Of a DNA stretch of 64,000 nt, positions 10,313-22,300 are shown piece after piece (positions within the stretch are counted from its first letter, which is position 1; each line of letters begins with the position of its first letter). This DNA comes from Chondrilla cf. caribensis. Its lineage: Eukaryota > Porifera > Demospongiae > Chondrillida > Chondrillidae. A program made the translations under genes and the position numbers. The DNA lies in NCBI GenBank assembly GCA_964020155.1, contig OZ026561.1:2277047-2341046 (forward strand), read 5' to 3'. Under the pieces are notes generated by a model that saw only the letters and a list, made by a program, of their open reading frames with translations, ran no database searches and was not told the DNA's origin.

Positions 10313-13300
10313 CGTGTTGTGTGTGTGTTTGTGTTGTGTGTGTGTGTTTGTGTTGTGTGTCTGTGGTTATGTGTGCTTGTGTGTGTGGGCATACGTGTGT
10401 GCATGTGTGCGTGCATATGCCTGTGTTTTCTGTGTTGTGTGTGTAGTGTGTGTTCATGTATATACATGTGCTTGAGTATGTGTGTTTATATGCATACGTA
10501 TTTGTGAGAGTGCTCATACACATGTGGTGTATGAATGTTGGCATGACAATAGTACTGATTGTTGCTATTACATTCAACAGGGTCTGACTGGAGGTGATGT
10601 GCAGAAACGATATGATTTCATTTTGACCGAGTCAGCTGAGGGAGGAGAAAGCTTTTGTTTGTACGTTGAAGCTGCTGCCAATGGTATGTTTGGAGCAGGC
10701 AAAGGAGGGATGATCAATCCACCAGATCCCTCCATGTCATTCGTCCTATCAATGGCTGATGTGGCTGTATTTGATGATGGTGTGTATCACCTGTTGATGG
10801 ACCTAACTGCACTGTTAGGAATTGCTAAAGTTGGTTTCACAAGGTGATCTCCATCATGCAGGGGTGTCCTATCACTGTTCTCTTCCAATGTCACTAGAAA
10901 TTGCCTCAAAACGACCACAGAGCCTATGATGCATTGTATAAGGCAAATGAAATAGTTAACGGGTGTGTAGACTTCAGCACCAAGACACTTCAAGGGTATG
11001 TGCATACATAGTAATATGTAAAGTATAAAATATTGGCAGTGTGTGTCTGTCATTCTTGCTTAATCTCTGTCTCCTGTGTAGACTTCATGAATCATGTGTG
11101 GAGTTCTTCAGTAAAAGAAATGGAGAAGCCCAATTTGAAGTATATGCTTTTGGACACTGTCATATTGATTCCGGTTAGAAGTAATAAAATATTTTGGTGT
11201 ATAAAACAACCCACATAATCACAATAGTCTTTATACATCAGTCTTCTTGTTCAATGTGCATAGCTTGGCTGTGGCCCTACTCTGAGACTATCAGGAAGTG
11301 TGCTCGCAGTTGGTCATCCCAGCTTCGATTGATGGACAAGTATTCAGATTTGAAGTTTGTCTGCTCACAAGTACGTAAGCCTCAGATGCACTGCATACGT
11401 CATTAACTTTGTACCTCAATCTATATCCTAATGTATTTACAGTCGCGTCTCCATGTACTGTGCGATGTTATTCTTACGGTTTCAAAATGTTTGTTTTTAC
11501 AATTCCGAAATGTAATGAACTTTACATATGCAGTAGACGCTCACTGAAATAAACTATAAGGGAGCCACAAACCAGTTCTTGTTAACAGATGTCAGGATTT
11601 TATATACCATTACAGTAAATGAACAAAGGTCAGAAAGTGGTTTGTTTAGAGAATACCAATGTTTGTCTTATAGCAAGTGTCCACTGTAAGCAATCCTGTA
11701 CTGTGGTAAGGACCTAGACCGACATGTATTTGAGTGTAATAAAATTGCATGGACCTATGTATCTAATATTATTATTGCACTGATCGTCCTGTTATACGTA
11801 TGTATGTATGTGTATTGATTTGCATATATACAGATGCAGCAATTTGCATGGGTTAAGGAACATTACCCCACTTTGTTCCAAGCCATCAAGAATAAGATAG
11901 AATCTGGACAGTTCATCCCAGTTGGAGGCACTTGGATCGAAATGGTACACAAGTGTGTTATCACCTCACTTATCTCCAGCTCTCAAAAACTAAATTACAT
12001 GCTCCTGTACTGTGGTTGCATCCTTTAGGTGTACATATGTATATGTAGTTTTAAGTAATACGTAGGAATTTTTTATGGGGCCTTGTTTATCTCAAGCTGA
12101 AATCAAAACAGACATTTTTATACTGTAGTTTTGTATACACATGCATACATACATACATACTTATGCAAACAGGCATGCATGTATACATGTGTAGTGTGTT
12201 AGCATGATATTAGTTTCGTATTCCAAAAATTCATGTTTATTCTGATAAATTAATGTCAATACTGCATGAACTATAGCATACAGTAATACGTACATATGTA
12301 TGTATTTTTAATTTTCTTCATATTTCCAATTTTAAGGACGGAAATCTACCCAGTGGTGAATCTTTCATCAGGCAGTTCCTCTACGGACATTACTTCCTCT
12401 CTGAAGAACTTGGTGTATCCACTTCTGTGTTTTGGCTCCCCGATACATTTGGATATTCAGCCCAGCTCCCACAGATAGCAGTCAAATGTGGCATGAAATA
12501 CTTTCTTACTCAAAAGTTGAGCTGGTCTTTGACTAACAAGTTCCCTGTGAGTGCATTCACACTATATTGTGATGCTTGGATAATGTGTGAAGATATGGTG
12601 TTATCCTGGTACTGTATTTTTATTTTTATTATCAGCACAATACTTTTCAATGGGAAGGCCTGGATGGTACCACGTGAGTGAATTCACGACAGTGCGTACA
12701 TGCTATGTGCAGTGACCCCCATGTGCTGATGTGAAGTGGATGCCTGTTACACTCCCTTGCACCTACATACATTACACCGCAGTACATTAAAGTTTGAGGC
12801 GAAAATAATAAAAAGAAGACACAAATGAAAATAGACCCGTCATTATTTAATACAGTGCTGATTAAATGTAGTTTACACAAAGGCGGGCGCACTGTTTGGC
12901 AAATGACCGAATAACTAATTTGATTGTTCAAAGTGTGGAAATTATGAACGAAATTTTAGAAACATTTTATGAAAGTACCTCAATCCTTCTATTGGTGACA
13001 ACAAATTGTACACTTATTTCGAGAAGGCTTGAAATATCACAAATTGCATGTAACTGTTAGTATAAATATGATGATAATTTTATATAAATTCATATTTCTT
13101 TCTTTTATAAAGGATTTTGACTCATTTTCCCTCAGCGGATACCTATGAATCTGATGGGAGTGTTGGAGATGTGAGTTGAATCCTTAGTACACCATATACT
13201 ACACACGAGTGTTCGTTGTGATCCTCATGAATCTGAAATGTGCGAGTGCATACATTCTCGGTTACAGCATTTTGAACACACCTGTAGATTTTGAGAACCG

Positions 13301-16300
13301 CCTACCAACACAAGGACAAAGGACGAAGCAACAGTTCCATGTTGCTCTATGGTTTTGGAGATGGTGGTGGGGGTCCCACGTGAGTCAGCATCCTATCGAT
13401 AACGTCCTGATTTGTGATAATGTGTATCCATGTTAGTCTCCTGCTTGCTTCAATGTCTTACTATTTAGTGAGGATATGTTGGAGTCGTTGAAGAGATTGA
13501 AGGATGTCCATGGTGTACCGAGGATATTGACACCAGACTGTCCGGAGAAATTCTTTGAGGATATTGTTGATAAGAATTTGTCAATGTTGTGCACCTGGAG
13601 TGGAGAACTGTACTTGGAACTACACAGAGGAACGTACACCACGCTTTTTCATGTCAGTATACAACATTTATTTCCTGTGCTCATATACGTACATACCTAT
13701 TATGGTGGCAAGTACATACATTACATATTTGTATAAATTTCCCTATAAATGGTATAGTTGAAGAATATGAATAGAAGAATGGAATTCTTGTTCCATGATG
13801 TCGAACTGTTGCTGGCTGCAAGACTGTGTCTTGAAGGTAACAGTGCATCCATTCAGAGCTCACTTGACCATGTCAACAGTTTGTGGCCCAAGATGCTATT
13901 AAACCAGTTCCATGATGTGCTGCCTGGGAGCTCAATTGAATTGGTTAGTATGGACTCTGCATGTTGCAATGTTATTTGAAAATAATGAACAGGTAATTGT
14001 TGTTTTATGGAACATTATGCTATGATGTACATTTAATCACCTACGTATACAGGTGAACCGAGATGCTGCTGACATTTATGACAAAGGTGAACTTGTAAGG
14101 ATGCATGCATGTTGTGAAATTTGTTAGACATGCTTGGAAAATATGTTGAGGTTTATTAGGACTATTTTTGCACACCATAAATGTACTTTCGTCAAACAGT
14201 AATTACTCAGTGAACTCACCATTCTCGGGCTCATTAGGCACTTTTTTTTCATTTTTGTGCCCGATGAACCCTGAGAAGCATGGTGAAACGTTGCACTGAG
14301 TAATTATTGTTTGACGAAACTACATTTACGGTGTACATGTATGTATGGATCATGCTTTGCTTCTATTAAGTATGTCACACCTGCAGTGCATGAATACCTA
14401 CCCTATAGACCCATGTTGTATGCCTAATATTTATCTCTATGCAGTGTGTCTCATTTTCTATAATATATGTATCTACGTATGTACGTGTGTGGGTTAAACA
14501 TAAGTACGTAGCTGTATCTTGTACCTGTACCACAGAAACTGGCGTATTATCCCCTGTACGTACATATGCTTTGGCTCAGTGTCAGTGTTTGTGTGTATGG
14601 GTCATCAAATGTGCTATGTATTTCTTTTCTTAGAAATACATCCAGGTCTCACTACCATCATGATGCAACAGATTCCACAGACGGCTGCTAAGGTACTGAG
14701 ATGTAAGCATAGGGTATATCACTGTGATTTGTATCATTTTCAAAATTAGTCTCCAATTTAATTCGATATATTTAGCTTCATAATATGTGTAGTACTATGC
14801 ATGTATATGTATGTATAGTCCATAGTACTATAATGCAACACACTAGATTTATGACTAATCAGAGGTAGTTTGCCACTATTTTACTGTTAACTTGTGTATT
14901 TTACATACTTTACTATGCAATACGTACATGCCACATAACCCCATTCACTGAGTACATACGTATGTATATATCATGTATGCAACATAATTAACACTGTGTA
15001 CATAGTATGCATATATTGTATGTACCAAAGATACTTCTGCCTTGATTTAGGTGTTCACTTCATCCGAATCTGGTATGGAATACTTCATTTGGAATTCCTT
15101 TGCATGGGAGCGATCTGCTGTGGTCCAACTTCCTCTTGGAGAGGTCAAACCACCCTTTACCACTGAGAATTCAGACCCTGTCAATGCAGATAGCTACTGT
15201 TAGTTCGGTTTAGCACAAAGTAGAATTATTATTCTGTATTTATGTACATTATTTGTATGCATGTATATGTACCGACATGTATGTGTTTTCTTAACACAAT
15301 GTACTATATGTACATACATTGTGTTGTACCCTGTCTAGTTGTGCTACAGCAGTGATAAAGGGATAATTGATGACCAGATGTGAAGTCTGCAATCATAATT
15401 CATTGCTTTATCCTGATGGTGCACGCCTAGACAATGGCATCATTATGTACTGCATGTACATACCGTATAATGGAAGAGAATTTCACGATTTTGTACTCAA
15501 ACAAGCATTTTGTGGAATTAATTTTGCATTTTGCATTTGTGTTTTGATATATTCCGTTGTAATGATTTTGCAAATAAACCTTTGCAAATTGGGTCAAATT
15601 GCGAAAAACATGAAAGTTTAACCTTGCAAAATTTTCCCATTATATGGTATGCATAAAACTGTATGTGTTCTAGTTGAAGGTTAATTGAAGCATTCATCAA
15701 GTGTATTCATGCCAGGGATGTGAACACTCATTCCCCTTTGATCCTCCTACGTATGTAACATGCAACATGCAGCGTGCTACATGCAATATGCTATATAATA
15801 CTTGTGAACATGTACATATGTGTATCGCTGATACTACATGCTGCTTAACACTTTATGGATCAACACCCACAAACAAGGTGATAACTGAATTAGTAGCGCT
15901 TTCAATCAAGGCATATAGTGGAGCAATGGAAGTCGATTGGAGACCGGACGATTGCCGTATTTGCTTGAAGCTTCTCTGAGTTCCTTCATTAGAGCTGCTC
16001 GATCACAACTAACTCCCTAACAACCTAACTCATTTATGTAATTTATTTTAATTCTCATATTCTAATTGTAATCATTTCAAATTGAATTATAAGTTATAAT
16101 AGGATTATTATTACTATTATATTTATTTATTTATTATCATTATGCATAGCATGTCTTTTCTTGTATTTATTCACTGGGTGCCTTAATAGTAGCCCATTGG
16201 GCTAGTGGCCTCCCCAGTTAAAATAAGATATCCTATCCTATCCTATCCTGTACAGTTTGTCATTTCATTTTGTTGCATTTTTATTTAATAGTACTTGTGG

Positions 16301-19300
16301 ATGCTGGTCCGTTAGGATTCAGCGTATGTGAGAATAGAAAGCCAACCATCCCAGTGAAACTGATCCAAGTGAGTGTACATGCATGAATATGTACATACAT
16401 AATCTGCTTAATCTGTAACAATTGGGGAGTAACTGAATATCCACTGTAGAACTGTACAAAGGGTTACTAGCAGGCCAATCTAGACAGTGATCAATGTATG
16501 TATGTAAGTGTAAAGTAGGTGATTTGTCATGTCAGTTGCAGTATAAAATGTTGTACATAAATTATATTGATTCAGCTTGGAGAAATTTTATAGAGGATTT
16601 TGTACTGTGTATGATATGAGCAATGTAACAAACCAATGTGATATGTATACTGCACATATTGTACATCCTTTCCAACTGTGGGTAGTCCCCTTTCTCATGA
16701 TACCCCTTTCTTAGTGAAATGCTTAGCCCAGCAGCTTCCTATTCAGCATGTGTAATCACTATCTTATTTACTTCACCTGCCTATTGTTTCATTTGTAGAG
16801 TGGATGTCTGTGAGGGTTTGAACCTTGCCTGTGTAGCCATATGTTTTGTGTTTATATTACTGTACATGTATTTACTGGGAAAACAATGTTTTGGGGTGTT
16901 TGCTGAATGTGTAAACATAAGAATGTCATCTGGGTAGCAAACTAGTCTGTGAACCCACTGTGTACCCTGTGCATGTCTATTCTATGCTTACTCTTGAGTA
17001 ACTTACCAAATGTCAGATCAAAGTGTTCATTCTCTTTCGTCTTTCTTTCGGTATTAGAATGTGGATTGTTTTGTCATGGAAAACTCATTGCTCAGAGCAA
17101 CTCTCAGTTCAACAGGATGTCTCATATCTCTGATACATCTTCGGACCATGAGGTGCTGTATACGTGTATTAGTCAATATATATATGAACTACTGTGACTA
17201 CTTCAAAGTGTAGTAGTTGCTAAGGTGATATATTCCAATGATTTTTGTTTGCTGAAATGTTTATGTGCTGTACATTCACAGGGAGGCTGTATCTCCTGGA
17301 AAACGTGGCAATCAATTTGTAATCTTTGATGACGTTCCACTATATTGGGATGCCTGGGATGTGATGGAGTACCATCTTGAGACCAGGTAGATGTACAGCG
17401 CTGTTGTTGAATTTGTCTTTTATTGGATACCCTTGTTACCCTTTTTCATTATCAATGCCAATCATGTTTGTTAGAAAAGCTTTGGGTGGCAGTACCCCCA
17501 TTATCATCAGTGATGGTCCTCTTAGAGCATGCGTTCAGTTCACTGTGAAGATAAGTGATGCAAGTTCCTTGCAGTTGCTAGTTTCGCTAGATGCAGAATC
17601 GCCATATGTGAGGTTTGATTTAAAGGTACGTACGTAAATACATCTACGTATGTGTATATGTTATGTCACCTTTAGGAAGGATCTGTTTCCAATGATCCTC
17701 CCTAAAAGTGATATAAATACATGTATCCTGAATAGCCACTTGCTGCCTTTTTGATGGCTAATTGATTAATCAATTGTCACATCTGGGGATCTCAGGGATA
17801 CATGAGATATGTATCCCTTGTTGGTCTCTTGTTGCCACCAATCAGGATACATGTGTGTACGTCAGTGTGTACTCATTGCTACTGCATTTGTATGCAGTTA
17901 GTTGTAAGTGTACACTGTATGACATTGTAGTGTATGTTTGTGTCTACAGTGTATATGTATATACTGTACGTGCTTATGTACAGTATGTGAATCATTAAAT
18001 ATTATACATGTATGTAATGAAGTAGTACACATCAAGTCATCAACAATTATTTCACTGTCATTCACTATACATACCCCACTATTGAAAATGCAGTTACGGT
18101 ATAATATGTAGCTGACTGTATGTAGATATTCATATCCATTCCATGGTTACTTACAGTTCTGTGCATTCAATACTGCAGTACATCTTTCATGCCTGCACAA
18201 TATCCTTATCGCAATGGAGGTTGTACCAACACTGCACACCTACAATAATACAATTTATACCTATTTTACATGTGCATGTACACTGTCGACAGAGGGAAGT
18301 ATAGCTAGTTCTTTCTAATAGAGTTTATGCGTTTGCGCAATCATTATGACGTCATTTTCCATGTTCCGCCATCTTGAGTGGCAAGAAGTACACACTTGAT
18401 TAGGGAAAGGCGAATTCGACGATCGTATCGACGGAATAAACTCTTTCCAAGCACTTTAAAAACTACTATGGAATGAAAAATGGATGTAAAGGCATGAATG
18501 ACTTGAAATGGAGTTTATGACCGACTAACAGCAACGAAAAACTAACGAAGACAGTGCCTACTCAAGCTCAAAAAGAGCGCGGACACTTCTAAAGTGGTTA
18601 AGAGTAGTAGGTATACAGATAGGTTAATCATAGTAACCATTGTACCTCAATCCGACACGTTTATTATTTCTGCTCCGAGCTCCTTTTTAACAGTCCCGTA
18701 CGTTCTTTTAATGCTAATTCTGTCATAGGTCGCCGAGAAGAGCCTATTTACGATCACAGGCACCAGTATTCTTTAACTGAATGATCAGGCTAAAATCGGT
18801 ATCGACTCGAGAGTCCTACGGCACAACAGGTCCTTATCAATAAAAAGTTCCTATTCTGCAATATGTAGGGTAAATCCTACTATTATGAGACACAAAAAAC
18901 ATTTATACTGGTGACCTTTCTTAGAAAGGTCAGTTGCACAAAACTTTTGTGTTTCACACCAACTAACATTCACACAATATGTACATCACATTAAGTAGGA
19001 ATATCTTCATTGTAATCTGAACAATTACAATCATATACAATTACAAGTATAAGTTACATTTATGAGACTATGTATGGAATATGGGACAATAAAAAAATCC
19101 TGTTACAAAGTTACAGTACTAAATTCAGATACATGAGGGACAGTAATAATATTCAGGAATGTCCTCTTTGTCTGGTATTCCTGAACAATTGAAGCAATAC
19201 CACGTTTCACAGTCACTATTGTCGTAGCAGACCCAGAGACCTCCTGGATCATCTTTGCACACTAAGCCGCAACCTGGGCAAACTGTGTCATCGCTGTCAG

Positions 19301-22300
19301 CAGATGTATTGGTGTCACCACTTGTCAGAGTGGTCTCTGGACGTGGATGCTTCTTGACATACGATTCTTTTCCTTTCTTCTTACTAATAGGATCTTTTCC
19401 CTTGTTTTTGTTATCTTTTTCTCTCTTCTTTTCTTGCTTTTCAATTTGTTTCAACTTCTTTTTTTCTTCTGCCATTTCTTTCTCTTTTTCTTTTAACTTG
19501 AGTTCATCAAATACTTTATCATCTGTCACCATAACAGCCTTACTATTCAGTGCTGGCTTCCTAGGGTGTTTGGATTGGGGCTTCCGCGGTTTGGGCAGCA
19601 CTAAAAGTTCACTAAGAACATCTGAACCAGTGGAGCTAGTAGTGGCCTTAGAAGAGCCATGAACACTGGATTTGCTATCTGAGCAGGGTGGACTAGTGAC
19701 CTCTGGATGAACAATCTTCAGCCAAGCAAGATAGTCTGGATCCGGAAGGTCATACCCTTCTTCAAAACGGCGTTTGTATAACGATTGCTGCTCACTGGTG
19801 AACAATTCATTGTCAGGAGATGGTGGTACGGTAGTAGTAGCTGCAGGAGTGAATGCTTTTGAGGGAGCCAGCTGACGATCTGATATTTCCCCAGGGTTCA
19901 AGGGGTGAATTCCACATTTTTTGAAACCACTCATCACATTGACGGGGGTGAGAGCCTGATGCCATGCTTCTTTCAACAGTGAAGCAATTATTTCCGTTGT
20001 GATTACTTGGCCCGGATGGCTGCAAAGATATCGATGACAAGCCTTTGAAAAATGCACTTTGAAGGACTTGAAGACACCCACATCTAAAGGTTGTAAGATG
20101 TGGGTGGTATGTGCAGGGAGACAAAGAAGATGAACACCATTCTCGCGGGCCAATTCAATGAGCTCGATAGAAACATGTGAAGAGTGACCATCTTCGATAA
20201 GTAACACTGGCCTGGTCGGGGGGATGTTGTCCAGGAAGAACTTGAACCATTGAAGATACAGAGAATTATTGATCCAGCCATTTTCGCTGTTGGCGAATAG
20301 AGTATTTGCAACGCATCCCTCTTTAAGACGATCAGGTACCTTTTGTTTCCTTGGGTAAATGATCATTGGTGGTAAGACAAAACCTGATGCAGATGCACAT
20401 GAAAGTACGGTATGTGTCTTTCCCTTTTCAGCAGCTGTGATAGCATAAACATTACGACGTCCCAATTGCGCAATCACTTTTCCCGGTTTGTGAACTATGC
20501 TGATTCCCGTTTCATCTGCATTAAAAATTTGCATTGGCTTTGAGACAAGATTTAGTCTTCCGTAGATCGCTCCCAGTTTTCCGAAAAAATCCTTGATAGT
20601 CTCCGGATTCGAACGTAATGCCCTGCAGTACGAGAGTGGCTGAGGTTTGCGTTGTACAAGGTTTGAATGTCGAGCCATGAAACCTTCAAACCATCCACGA
20701 CCAGCTTTGCCATCCTTGAAGGGATGCTTACGGTGAATTCGCTCAACAATGGAAAACGCCAAACGCTGCACATCTTCTCGAGTCAGACCGTAACCAATAT
20801 CGCACATTTCGGTTAGGTAATGGCACAAACGATCCTCTTCTTCGTCAGTAAGTATGGTCGCAGGTCCTGGTTTACAGCCCGGCTCCACTTGCCCAGTAAC
20901 TCGTCTCCTAAGAGTCTCTACGGGGACATTATACAATCGCGAGGTTTCCCGCAACCCCTTTCCATCCCGAACACTTTGCAACGCAGCAGCCATACTTTCT
21001 TCGGTCCACAATTTTCTTTTTTGGCCCTTCGACGCCATGAAATCCTAGATATTCTGAACATTCGATGAACTCTCTCTGGAATACGCGCTCCTTCCAAAAC
21101 TTAGGCACGTGCGTATATTGGAGCACGTGGTTATAATTATAAAATGGACGATAATCGCTAACTACGCGGCATTTAGCCGTAAAAATTCTGTGTGGCTTAT
21201 GATAGGTATAATACATTGTTATTTCACTCTATACAATTTAAAACTAAAAAGTGTCTCATATTACCTACTGTCTCATAATAGTGGCAATTACCCTAATGGT
21301 ACCGCTTCTTGCCACTCATTGCGTCATGTTACGTAACTGTGACGTCAAACGCATAAACTCTATAGCTGTATTACACTATATTCTGTGCATGTTGTATCTT
21401 TGAATTTAACTATATTATACACTATGTTACTACTTTTATGTACTGTAGTCTACATTGTAAGTACATTTGACTTTGATATTCCCAGTGTGATAAGTACCCA
21501 CTCTGCTTGTCATATGCTTGTGGATGTAATGTAATTTAGCATATCCGTAATGGCTGTATGCTTACTGCTAATGTATGCAGATCGTTTGGAAAGAATGTCA
21601 TAAAATGCTGAAAGTAGAGTTTCCCATCAATGTGAGATCTCATGAAGCCACCTATGAGATTCAGTTTGGCCATGTGAAGCGTCCAACTCATTTCAATACC
21701 AGTTGGGACCAAGCCAAGTTCGAGGTACTGTATATTATTTTAGTACTGCTGTTGCCTCACTTAGATCAGTCAGCTACATACATACACTCCTTAATATTGT
21801 GACTGAAGCCATTGATTCGCAAATGTGTTTTCATCCCAGATAGGACTAGCAGTGAAAATTTATGTATTTTCATGCAAATACATGCAACAACTATAACATA
21901 TGATATTTTGATGAGCCTCTTAACTTGCGATCAGGTGTTAAAATTAATGAATCTGAGTCAACTTCGCATGATACAGGCAGTGGAGGCGGTATGCTTTTCA
22001 GTATACTTGCTCCATTACGGTTTGTAGTGACAGGCTGGCCTACAGTATGTACACACAAATGTATTATGCTATTCAGATAAGAAGGAGTTTTGGAGTATGG
22101 ATGTACATACTTATGTATGGGAAATGTATTGCGACAAATATTTGAATTGTTTGTTGTTTCCCTCTTGTCTATTAATGTACACTGTACATACTGTAGGTCT
22201 GTGGCCATAAGTGGGCTGATTTGTCTGAACATGGCTTTGGTGTTTCCTTGTTAAATACATCCAGCTATGGACATGCCACCCTTGGAAACACGATGTATCT

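Larger units (their letters stand above)
18321..21360. mobile_element. outer terminal-inverted-repeat element, interrupted by the pogo insertion
   Basis: The left end GAGTTTATGCGTTT and the right end AAACGCATAAACTC are exact inverted repeats flanked by TA (18319-18320 and 21361-21362). A second shared block, GAGTGGCAAGAAG, lies about 55 bases inside on the left and its inverse CTTCTTGCCACTC lies inside on the right. The pogo-like element at 18868-21293 sits within it, close to its right end. Without that insert the outer element would be about 610 bases, a size typical of MITEs. Confidence 0.8.

Noticed and set aside
10165..10577. Open frames of 70-127 codons across the TG tract
   Set aside because: Repeat artefacts in the short intron after MAN2C1 exon 4.
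15367..15450. GARLDNGII segment resembling a MAN2C1 exon
   Set aside because: It lies before exon 19, out of order. A better exon for this part of the protein is at 17058-17152, with correct phase.
19255..19662. 135-codon + strand frame
   Set aside because: It is the antisense shadow of the Lys/Glu-rich linker of the transposase gene.
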